Shown here piece by piece: positions 22,935 through 33,046 of a DNA stretch of 64,000 nt. A program made the position numbers and the translations under genes. The first letter of the stretch is position 1, and each line of letters starts with the position of its first letter. This DNA is from Bursaphelenchus xylophilus. Taxonomy: Eukaryota > Nematoda > Chromadorea > Rhabditida > Aphelenchoididae. The notes beneath the pieces were generated by a model. It made no database searches. It had not been told where the DNA came from and saw nothing but the letters and a program-made list of their open reading frames with translations. The stretch is from assembly GCA_904066235.2 (NCBI GenBank), contig CAJFCV020000001.1, positions 10,101,291 to 10,165,290 on the forward strand, read 5' to 3'.

Positions 22935-23172
22935 ACAGTTTCGTGCGGAAAAATTTGATTTTTTGTAGAAAAATTATCCTTTACGGTAGAAATAGGCATG
23001 AAACTTTTCGTGCCGAAATTCGGCAAAAAGTCCTAAATTTTCGCCGACTTTCGATCTAAAAATCTCGGTTGTTTCTGCAAAGCGCGAGCTAGGATCCTCG
23101 CATATATCTTAGAAAAAAATATTCTAAATTTGTTTCATAAAAATCTGAGCGTCGCACTTGGGTACTTCAATA
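22935..23172. mobile_element. MITE-like element, copy A (TTCTGCAAAGCGCGAGCTAGG family)
   Basis: About 235 bases closely match 30649-30890, including GTGCCGAAATTCGGCAAAAA, TTTCGATCTAAAAATCTCGG and GCAAAGCGCGAGCTAGGAT, and end with the GAGCGTCGCACTTGGGTACT terminal sequence. The left end of this copy appears truncated. Non-coding. Confidence 0.7.
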
Positions 23173-24935
23173 TAATTTTGTTAGCTAAATTATTTGCAAC
23201 TGCCGACGAATGTTTGCTAGGGGGCTAAAACTGCTAATACCGCATAGCACAGACACAGACGCATATATTTATGGCAAAAAATCGGGGAATAGTAACATAT
23301 ATCGCAAAGGGTTGTCAATTCCGCGCATTACACGGTTGTGTTAGTAAACTACTTCTAGAGGTGGGCTAAAAAGATAAAAAGCGCACCGCGTTATGCAATT
23401 GGACGCATATGATCGATGCATAATTATAGAGACGGATATCAGGATTTTCATCAAGCATGTGCAAATCAGTGTCAAATTCACCAGTCTGTCAGGCTTTAGC
23501 GGTTTGTAACTTCTTCAAAACTTGTCCCAACTGGCCGAAATGAAACACGGTTAAGTTCTACACAATGCAGAATAAATTTATGTTAGTGTTGAACCGGGCT
23601 CTTGCAACTTCGAGGTGAAACTACACCAAAACTCGAGGCTCGTTTGGCAAATTTCTAACAATTTTGTAATTAGAAAAGAAAAAATTGGTGGAGCCTGTTA
23701 TCCTACATTCTTCACCATGGATCAAAGAGAATTGTAGGGAATTTTCAGCCAGATTTAATAAAAACGCCTGCGGTTATGATCAATTATTTAGAGATTGGCT
23801 ATTCCTAAGCGACACTCAAGGTGGCCGGGAAAACACTAGTTAGATCAGAGAGTTTTGTCCACCTATTTTTGGAAAAGTGGTGTAACAGAGTATTTATCTC
23901 CGCCGGAGATAAATAGGAGATTCTCCGGGAGTATAACCAAAACTTACATGTTATATTCATGCTTCGTATTGACCATGGAGTTTTTTGAATTCCATGTCGA
24001 TCCAAAGTGTCGAGTTCTGCTGGTTTGTTATGCGACGACGTAGAGTAAATAATATTTTTTTGTAGTTTTTGCCTTCTTATTTTTTAGGCTTTAATTAATA
24101 CAAATTTTTCTATTTTTTCTCATTCTTTTTTTTCTCATTCTTTTTTTTTTAATTTTTATTTTTTTCTTCTTATTCCTTATTTTCTTCTTTTTTCTTTTTT
24201 TTTTGCATTTTTTTTTCTTTTTTTCCTTTTTTTCTTTTTTTTGCCTTTTCTATTTTTGGCTTTTCTTTTTCTTTTAAATCTTTGTCCACTTGGCTTTGAG
24301 CATAGATGTGTCCATGATAAAGGGATGTGTCCAATCGGGCACCAGCTCATGTTAACGCAAGAGTCTGAAAAAGGAACGAATAAAAATGTCCGCCAAAGAG
24401 ACAAGGAAAAAATAAGGGCGGTCGAAAAACAGATTTCTGCATTTTTGGAAATGGCTACGACAAAATATCGCGCTCAAAAAGTCCTGACAATTTTTGAGCG
24501 CGGGTAAATAGTATCAGCCAAATGTTCCCATGTTTTGACTAAATCAAGATGCAAAAACAGTTGGTGTCTACTATAACATCGCACAAAATATTTACATTTT
24601 TTAAAACCCATGAAGAATGTAAGTTAAACACAAAACACCACGTAGAAATTTGATCGAAAAGTGCAGGTTTTAGGCAAGACAAGTTAAATGAACAGATGTC
24701 TACAACATCGTACAAAATTCTATTAAAAATGCTCTAATCACCAAACAATATATAACAACACTACTTACCTCATTTCCTGCTCGTGGGCTCATCAAAGTCG
24801 AGCAGGCCAAAATGGAGACCATTTTGGCGTAATTCTAAAAAAGTTGGAGATGACATACGCATCAATAGCGAGCTCTCATTGACAAAGAAATATAAAAACA
24901 ATAGCAAAACCATTAAGTAAAAAAATCAAGCATAC
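23173..24935. other. Mostly featureless stretch with isolated exon-like segments
   Basis: I see no complete gene. Minus-strand segments with good splice borders occur at about 24778-24837 (open, reading NYAKMVSILACSTLMSPRAG) and at about 24266-24366 next to a T-rich tract. The first is in phase with the exon-like segment carrying the first hairpin (24936-25093). The rest is AT-rich sequence. Confidence 0.35.
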
Positions 24936-25004
24936 CTCCATTTCGGTCCGAAGTGCTCTAGGATTGATCCAAGCGCAATTGAGCTCATTTAGGACTAGGA
25001 CAGA

Positions 25005-26503
25005 GCACCCTTTTAATTCCAGAGGCCCCCCGAGCTCACTCAGGGGGCGAGGGTGCTCCTCCTTTCCCGCAGTTCGTCTTGACTGAGGGGATTCTGAAAA
25101 AATAAAGGTAAAAATATAATTTCAACACGATAACTTACCATATTTTAGTCCCAAATCCACAAAGTTGACCATAAAGGGTGGGGCACCCTTTTAATTCCAA
25201 AGGCCCCCCGGGCTGATTCAGGGGGCGAGGGTGCCCACTTCGGTTCGGACTGATCTCCATCTGAAAATAGAATTAGATTGTATTACTTCAGGCTAAATCA
25301 AGGTCCAAAATAACAAAATCTTACTTTATTTGGCCTTGCCGAGCACCCGTGATTTTCCAGAAGGCCCCCCGGATGAAGTGGGGGGCCGGGGTGCTTCGGT
25401 TCGACCACTAACATCGTGAGAGCACCCTTTTTCGGTCCAGAAGCCCCCCGGGCTCAGTCAGGGGGCGAGGGTGCTCTCTCCTTCCGAGGTCAAGTTCGTT
25501 TGAACGAGATCTGCAAAAAGTAAAATGAAAAATATAAATTCAACACGAAAAATTACCTGATTTCAGCCGAAAATTTACCAAAACAAGGGGAAGATGGCAC
25601 CCTGTATTTCTTCCAAAGGCCCCCCGGGCTCATTCGGGGGGCTAGGGTGCTTCTCTTCCCTTTAGACCGGTCTTAATCTGAAAATATAATGAAATTATAT
25701 CGCGTCAGGCTAAATCAAGGTCCAAAAGTCCCCCACAACAAAAGCTTACTTTATTTGGTCTTGCCGAGCACCCTTTTGTTTTTCCAGAAGGCCCCCCGGA
25801 TGAAGTGGGGGGCCGGGGTGCTTCGGTTCGACCACTAACATCGTGAGAGCACCCTTTTTTGGTCCAGAAGCCCCCCGGGCTCAGTCAGGGGGCGAGGGTG
25901 CTCTCTCCTTCCCAGGTCAAGTTCGTTTGAACGAGATCTGCAAAAAGTAAAATGAAAAATATAAATTCAACACGAAAAATTACCTGATTTCAGCCGAAAA
26001 TTGACCAAAACAAGGGGAAGATGGCACCCTGTATTTCTTCCAAAGGCCCCCCGGGCTCATTCGGGGGCTAGGGTGCTTCTCTTCCCTTTAGACCGGTCTT
26101 AATCTGAAAATATAATGAAATTATATCGCGTCAGGCTAAATCAAGGTCCAAAAGTCCCCCACAACAAAAGCTTACTTTATTTGGTCTTGCCGAGCACCCT
26201 TTTGTTTTTCCAGAAGGCCCCCCGGATGAAGTGGGGGGCCGGGGTGCTTCGGTTCGACCACTAACATCGTGAGAGCACCCTTTTTTGGTCCAGAAGCCCC
26301 CCGGGCTCAGTCAGGGGGCGAGGGTGCTCTCTCCTTCCCAGGTCAAGTTCGTTTGAACGAGATCTGCAAAAAGTAAAATGAAAAATATAAATTCAACACG
26401 AAAAATTACCTGATTTCAGCCGAAAATTGACCAAAACAAGGGGAAGATGGCACCCTGTATTTCTTCCAAAGGCCCCCCGGGCTCATTCGGGGGGCTAGGG
26501 TGC
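25005..26503. repeat. Array of eleven GC-rich two-stem hairpins
   Basis: Each hairpin runs GCACCC, 10-17 bases, an inner stem GCCCCCC-loop-GGGGGGC, two or three bases, then GGGTGC. Positions: 25005-25056, 25183-25234, 25343-25394, 25422-25474, 25597-25650, 25768-25821, 25849-25901, 26024-26076, 26194-26247, 26275-26327 and 26450-26503. The outer six bases pair in all eleven. The next pair outward is A-T in the first hairpin and G-C in the second, a compensating change. On the minus strand each sits in a 100-190-base segment bordered by TTTTCAG or TTTGCAG and GTAAG or GTAAT, but most segments have stops in all frames. They look like exons of a non-coding transcript or copies of a structured element. 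Confidence 0.8.
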
Positions 26504-26590
26504 TTCTCTTCCCTTTAGACCGGTCTTAATCTGAAAATATAATGAAATTATATCGCGTCAGGCTAAATCAAGGTCCAAAAGTCCCCCACA
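25343..26590. repeat. Three tandem units of about 426 bp, each with three hairpins
   Basis: Hairpins 3-5, 6-8 and 9-11 form near-identical units starting at 25343, 25768 and 26194. Unit-to-unit differences are a few bases and one lost G in the eighth hairpin's inner stem. The high identity implies recent amplification, whereas hairpins 1 and 2 (25005, 25183) are older, diverged copies. Confidence 0.85.
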
Positions 26591-26970
26591 ACAAAATCTT
26601 ACGAAGCCGGCGGCAAAAAAGAGAGAGGGTGTTTAGCGGTTTTTACGTCATTTTACAGCGAATTCTACCATTTTCTTCTACAATATGCCCCCAAAATCCA
26701 ACAGTGTATAACAAAAAGCAATTGTTCTTATATCGGGCGCAGCTCGCAAAAAAAGTTTTGCAAAAAACTTACATTTTTCTCGTTCCAGCCGGTCGAACTA
26801 AGGTTTGATTGCATTTGGTCGACCCCTGAATCTCGTGGTTGCTTGTCGTAAGTTTGAATTGGGCAAATTGCTAAAAAATTAGAATTATTGGGGGGACGCT
26901 GCGAAAAACTTACGTTATTAGGCATCGTTATTAGGCATGAATGACTGCGCCGAGTTGGGTTTTTGACCAC

Positions 26971-29900
26971 TTAATAGGGATTTACTGCCCTTCGACCTGA
27001 AAAAATCTTGATGTTATTGATTAGGATTGCGATAGTAAATATAGCGTTTGAAAAAATGCGAAATTGATAATTTTTGAAGGGCGTTTTGGGTAAAAATGGT
27101 GAAGATATCGAAAAAATTGACTTACGAGGTAACCTGGGCTCCTGTGAACTCCGATACGATCGGCTCGACATGTCCACGATGAGCCGTGAAGGAGGTCTTC
27201 GTTCCCTTCGTGGACGTTGGTGTTCTTCTGGGCCATTGTCCTCTTCTTCAAGCACTGGGCCAAGTCCTTGAAGTTCCCTCGACCTTCGGGGGGGCCGAGG
27301 CCGTTGAGGATCGGCTGAGGGCTGGTAGCAACATCGCCGTTTGCACTTTGGCATTCTTCGTAGAGGCCCAGGAGCCTCGTGATTTTGTTCTTGGACCTCA
27401 TATCCCTGATCTGCGGGTGGCGGCGGGTGTTGGGTCGCTGGGGGCTGGGTGACGTCGATCCTTAGAATCTCTGCTGTTGTCGGCGTTATTGACCACGCTG
27501 TCCTCAGCGTCATCAGCGGGCTTCTGGATCTCGATCTTTCGGCCCTTGGTGGCCGGTCATCGGCGACGGCTGTCCGAAGGTGTTGCCGATGGCGGGCTTG
27601 CAATTCGGAGACTTCTTTCTCTGCCTCTTCCTTCAGTGCCCTTTCTTCTTCGGCCTTTTTGATGGCGGCGGAGGCGGCTTCTTTGGCCTTCTTGGCCTCA
27701 ACTTCCGCCTCTTTCAGGGCTTCTTGGTAGAATTCAACTTTTCTTTCCAATGTGGCCTGCCGCTCCCAAATTATGCGGCACTGCTGCTTCCAGAAGTCTC
27801 TTTGCCATCTAATACGGGCGTTTTGATCCGCCAATGGTTCTTCACAGGCTCCCTCATCGAAGGCTTCAAGGGACATTATCGATGGGACGTCGTGGAGTGT
27901 CGATTTCTCTTCACTCGTAGTGGGGCTGCTGTTGTCGAATCTCGATGTACTCGAGAAGTCCAAGAGGTCCACCGAAGCCATCGAGCCCTCAACCGCCGGC
28001 AGGTGGTCGGCCTGGTCGGTTGGGGTAGGTTCTGGGCCGAAGCCCGAGGGGCCAGTGGTACTGCTTGGCCCCTCTTTACCCTCCTCTGGGACGCCGGTTG
28101 GGTGCTGGCCAACCAGAGGAGGGGCCATTACCGCCGGCAGTTGTTCAGCCTGCGCGGAATGGGCTTGGCGCTCGGATGGAGGGCACGAGCGTGGGCCGGA
28201 ACCCTGGCCGACGTTGTTTGGAGACACTGAAATTACCAAAATTAGACGAAAATTTAAAAAAATATGGTTAAAACTGGTAACTCCATCGCTAAGGGCCCTA
28301 ACATAGCCTATTCTCTCTATTTTCCCTATGTAATTTTTTGTTTTTAGGTGCAGATCCTGATGCTGGAGATCCATAATTTTGATTCTGAAGGCCACGGTGA
28401 CCGAGAATTCCATATTTCACTCAAAGTCCTGTGAAGAATTGTCCATTTGTCCAGAAAACAGTCCAATGATGTCGAAATTCCATCCAGATTAAAGTGCAGC
28501 GACGAAAACCGTATAAACCACAAGAAACTCAAGCTGATTTTTTATGTTGATGGCGACCGGAAGACGTATTTATAGTGGTGATCAGGAAATCGACAGCAGA
28601 GCAGCTCGAAAGCTGCAGAACACTGAATGAACCGAAGATCGGATCAAACGACAACGTGGAACAAGGAGAACCTTCAAAAGGACCCCAGAAAATGAGATAA
28701 GAGCAAATTGATGGCGCTGATCCGGAGCAAAATGATGATTGCTCCTCGATGGAAGAAGATTAGGTGCGGATGGACAACCTTTGGATGATTTGTGGCGATG
28801 TTGACGTGAAGATCATGGAAAACGGGTAATGGATTGGATTCATGATGATGAAATGGTCAGCTTGGCGCTTGGATGTTCGAATTGAGCTAAAGTAAGGTAA
28901 GTGTCGGGGTCAAGTGGACGAAAACGTCTAAAAGTTTTTGTAATTTCGGCTTTTTCCTTGTATCCGTCTTTTTAATGCCTCATTCCAGATATCCATTGAT
29001 TGTTCGATAATTTCCAAGACGACATTGATGTCATGAATAATCTTCAGGCCAAGGAAATCATTGCTGAGGCTCGTTACTCCAAAAATCGAGGCAAACATTG
29101 CGAAGATTTCGGTGGAATTGGAGTCCTGATGTAAAAACAAATTTGATGGTGAATGTTGATGGAATGGAATGTTTGGGTGGTCGGTGATCCTTCCCCTTTT
29201 CTTTGGGAACGGTTTGAAGTCTTTTGAAGGTGGTAACTCCAAACAATCCAATGGAATGATGCTGAGTTTTGATGTTGGTCAAGTCGGTAAGTCGGTTTGC
29301 TGGGTTTTTGATGTTAAGATTAAGCGAAGATGATGAACACGGCGTTTTAGCCGGTGTGTAAAGTCTCTGAAAAAGTCCACGCGGCACGAAACCGTAAATT
29401 CGACGAGCCATAACGACGAGAAATCACGTCCACCTGGAAAAAAGCACAGAACACCTCGAGAAGTCATTCAACAAGATTCGGACAAGAAGAACGAGGACAA
29501 AGGCCAAGAAAAAACTTCAATAACGTCCATCCATGGACGAGACGAGCTCCCCACCCCTTGGAATTTGTCTAATGCGACCCTAATCCTAAGTGATGATCGG
29601 AGACATGGTCCAGTAGATGTTGATCTTCGACAGTCAGTCCATTACTTGAATTGGTCCAAATGAGAAGGTCCAGGTACTTCGTCGTGTCATCAAGTGGTAT
29701 CTTACACGAAACCCCGGTTATAAGCCAACACAAGTCAATGGATATAAAGAATATAAAGTAATGTAAGTATTTATTCAAATATTTTATAAATTACAATTTT
29801 ATAAAGATATGGATATCCATTTGTAATGGTTGATGTTTCAGGACTCCAACGTGACCGTGAATGGGAGAACATGACCCATCGAGATGTTGATTTTGGAATT

Positions 29901-32900
29901 ACTGGAACAACGGAAACGGCTGGAAGAAGTCAAAAAAATCTTTACCTGGTCCATGGAGCATATTAGAGATGGAAGTGGATGGCAATTGGATTAAAACAAA
30001 AATGTAAGACCATTTCTGGCCATGAAAGTGAATAGTTTAGTGTTTGTTTGGGGATTTTTGGCTCCAAGGATATTCCAAAATGCTATGTATAATAATAATT
30101 TATGGCAAATACAGTATGAAAACGACATTTATAATAAGAAAATAGAATTTTAGGTGGTTCCCTGGAGGACACAGTGCTGGAACTGCCAAAATTGTCAGAA
30201 CTGATCCATCTTCGACTTGTTCTTGAGCCACTGAAGTGATGAGAATCTGTTTGGATGAATTGGAGTTGATTCCGTCGGTATGCATTGTCCAGTCGAAGTT
30301 GATCATCATGGATAATATCCGATTTGACACCTCTTTGATGAGAAGGATCTTCTTGATGTTGCATTTGGAGGCTTCGGTAAGATCTTTGAAGATTTCGGGA
30401 CTGGGATGTTGGTCGTGAGACATGAAAATTTTGGTGTGGGGCAAATTTTACGTTTTGGACTAACAGGGGAAGTACTCCAAGTGCGACGCTCAGATTTTCT
30501 TTAAACTTTGCACACACGTCGGGTATGGACTGCATATCAATTCCTGAAAGTTTTAGCTCGCGCTTTGCCGGCGCCGCCGAGATGTCTAACGATTTTTTCC
30601 GCCGAGAGAGCACGCTAAACGTGGCGAGCGGTCAGAGAGAAAAAATTTTTTTGGCCATATCTTTGGCAGAAAAATGTGATTTTTTGTAGAAACATTACCC
30701 TTTACGGTAGAAATAGGAATGAAACTTTTCGTGCCGAAATTCGGCAAAAAGCCCTAAATTTTCGCCGACTTTCGATCTAAAAATCTCGGTTGTTTCTGCA
30801 AAGCGCGAGCTAGGATTCTCGCATATATTTTAGAAAAAATTGTTCTAAATTTGTTCCAAGTTTCATCAAAATCGGAGCGCCGCACTTGGAGTGCTTCCCC
30901 TGTAAAATTTATATTAAAAATACAGGGTGGCCAGAAAAAACGGAAACTTTTTTTCATAGGTCCTGGCGCGAAAATGTTTAGGTGTAGCCAAATCATTCTT
31001 TTATCATTAAATTCTCCGTGTTCTTCTGCCCTAGTACTTCGATTTTCATGGCCATATCGATTATTTAACATGGCTTTTTTGTATGTCAAACAGAGGGACC
31101 TCGATTTTGGACATTTTTTTGGAGTTGTTTGAATTGCTAACTTGATCGGTATGTAAAGGACATTGTGTCGAATGCAATCACTCAATGCAAGCGGCTTGAC
31201 AACGACAGTGAGCGTCAGGAAAGTGTAAAAAAACCCACCGACAGCACTTCTGCCAGTCGCAAGATCATCAACAGCAAAATTCGCGATTTTCCAAAAAAAT
31301 CGCTCGTAAAAACGGCATCAGCGATCGATGCGTCTACCAAATATCCAAAGATAAGCTCAAACCCACCCCATACAAGCTGCAAAAATTCCAGCTCTTCAAG
31401 GCTTACAACAAGCGCGTACGGCGCAGAGATGTCGGAAAACTCAAGAGTCGCGCCGCTGCTCTTGGATGAGAGAAATGGACGAGAAATAACCCAACGTTGC
31501 AACGCGCTGGGCAAGCTCACAACCACAAGGATGACATCATTTGGACTGTTAGGTGCCAAGGAGCGTTCGCTTTTTTCTAATACCGTCAAAACCCGATCCG
31601 TGATGGCCTGGTGCGAAATTTTGCGCCAGCGGCAAGATATCCCTGGTTTTTGCAGATAAACCGGTCAAAATCAACCAAAAAGTCTACTAGTGACATTCTG
31701 GAAGTTGCCGTGCTTCGTGAGCTCAGTAGCATTTTGTCGATGCAAATTTAACGTCCTAACGAGAGTCAGCTCCGTCTCACGACGCAAAAAAGGCTAGGAA
31801 CCAAGAATGGGACCGATTTTCCCGACTTTGTCCCTTCTGCGAAATGACCGCTTACTCGCTAGATTTGAATCCAATGGGCCTGTACTTTTTTTCTATGGAA
31901 GGTCAGCATTTGTACTATGAGCCACGAAAGTTTGGAGCCGCTTTGTAATCGCAACGCCAAGAACGGGGCCGATTTCCTAAAAAAAAGATGCGGCGTTTCG
32001 CCAAAAATTTTAAGTCACGTTTGGAGCTCTGTATCGGCGCAATGAGCAGCTGCTTTAAAGCTGACTGAACATGTTGTTAACAGTGCTCCATGTTACTGAT
32101 ATTGATTATTATTTTTGCCGAATTTGGTTTGTTGAAAAAAATATTGCTACAAATACAAGTTTCCGTTTTTTCTGGCCACCCTGTAAGGTCAGAATTTATT
32201 AAAGGAGTGTAAAAAAGCTCAAGCTCGAAAGGCCGACTGTTTTTGGTTCAAACTTTGCTGAATTTTGTATAAAATACGGCAAAAAATGACGAAAAATGCC
32301 CAAAATTTTTTCTTCCACCCACAATTTTTGTATGACCGGCGTTGCTGGTCCTAAACACTGTAAAACTCAAAAAAGTTAGACTTACCAAGCTTCCAAGATT
32401 CAAATTTAGCGGAAGTCGATCCATCACGTTATAACAAATGATATCAAGGCCAATTTCGGTTGTATTTCAAAATAACAAAGTGATATCCGGCGGGCTTTAC
32501 AGTTATCCCCACCAGCCATGAAATTACTTTCTTTAGAAAGCTTTATAATGTCATATTCGCCTATAATATTAAACTCCGAGGCCTACTGGTGTATTTTTAA
32601 GGCCATTAGGCCTAGTTTTTTTCTTTTTTTGGCGGGATTTACGGTAGAAACCCACCAGCCAAAAATAGATCGTCAAAATTTTTTATTTTTCAGATGAATT
32701 TCTAATATAAAGAAGTCTTGAGTTTCAAACCAAATACATTGAAGCATTTAGAGCTCAAAGCCAACTGATTTGAGCCCTTTTTTTGAGTCTTTAACTCCAA
32801 AATTATGTTGTAGTAGAGATCAGATATCAGGAACGGGAATAGTTAAAATATTTTTGAATAGTGCTGCCCCTAAGCTCAAAGTAAATCATCTCAAACCCCG

Positions 32901-33046
32901 AAAAAACCCCAAAACCCACTGGACTTACACGTCGACCGTTCCCCAGCTGCAATCACCGGGACGGCAGCGGTGATTGCAGCCGGGGCCATCGCCTGAATGG
33001 CGGAGTCATCGCCGGAATGGCGGGAGGTGTTGGCGCTGGAGCTCAT
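26971..33046 (-). CDS. Unidentified coiled-coil, Arg/Pro-rich protein (model tentative)
   Basis: The core exon, 27126-28227, is open for 367 codons, has a TTTCAG acceptor and GTAAGT donor, and splices to 26971-26996, which ends RRAVNPY and a stop. Upstream, 32929-33046 encodes MSSSANTSRHSGDDSAIQAM onward and ends in exactly the phase needed, implying a 4.7-kb intron. The protein would be about 414 residues: a low-complexity N-terminus, a helical segment with RDFWKQQCRIIWERQATLER, a heptad-like Ala/Lys/Glu-rich coiled coil (EALKEAEVEAKKAKEAA), then an Arg/Pro-rich tail. The GC content is far above its surroundings. I recognise no family. The core exon is more secure than the 5' link, and intermediate exons may exist. 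Confidence 0.45.
30464..30902. mobile_element. MITE-like element, copy B (CAGGGGAAG-N-ACTCC ends)
   Basis: CAGGGGAAGTACTCCAAGTG at the left end and CACTTGGAGTGCTTCCCCTG at the right end are inverted, and the match continues inward through CGCTC-N-GATTTT. The element is about 439 bases and has a TA after the right end. The right 250 bases match the copy at 22935. No transposase is present. Partial related sequence occurs near 15166 and 36848. Confidence 0.75.
30923..32183. mobile_element. Tc1/mariner element, full length but decayed
   Basis: The terminal inverted repeats CAGGGTGGCCAGAAAAAACG and CGTTTTTTCTGGCCACCCTG are flanked by TA on both sides (30921-30922 and 32184-32185), the mariner target. 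Length is 1,261 bases, normal for an autonomous member. The transposase inside is broken (next entry). Confidence 0.92.
31160..32080 (+). pseudogene. Degenerate mariner transposase
   Basis: Shifting frames show a helix-rich segment near 31329-31465 (KLKPTPYKLQKFQLFKAYNK) and near 31837-31880 the words YSLDLNPMG, a decayed form of the YSPDLNP catalytic motif of mariner DDE transposases. Several stops interrupt the path, so no active enzyme can be made. A 164-codon open frame at 31165-31659 is in a different frame and is probably accidental. Confidence 0.75.

Larger units (their letters stand above)
28228..32928. other. Presumed large intron with elements and unassigned open segments
   Basis: If the coiled-coil gene model is right, this is its first intron. 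It contains the elements at 30464 and 30923. Open minus-strand segments with protein-like content occur at 28928-29130, 29569-29720 and 30100-30444 (for example HTKIFMSHDQHPSPEIFKDL), and a plus-strand one follows a TTTCAG at 29842. Donor and acceptor signals exist on both strands, but I could not chain them into a phase-consistent gene. Confidence 0.3.

Noticed and set aside
25005..26503. CRISPR array
   Set aside because: Regularly spaced hairpins recall one, but the host is eukaryotic, units are whole 426-base duplications, and there are no unique equal-length spacers.
27580..28230. Plus-strand open frame of 216 codons
   Set aside because: Antisense to the GC-rich coiled-coil exon, with Gly/Phe/Leu-rich content expected from the reverse of Ala/Glu/Lys codons.
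31165..31659. Plus-strand frame of 164 codons inside the mariner
   Set aside because: It is not in the frame that shows transposase-like residues; the element is decayed, so this is accidental.
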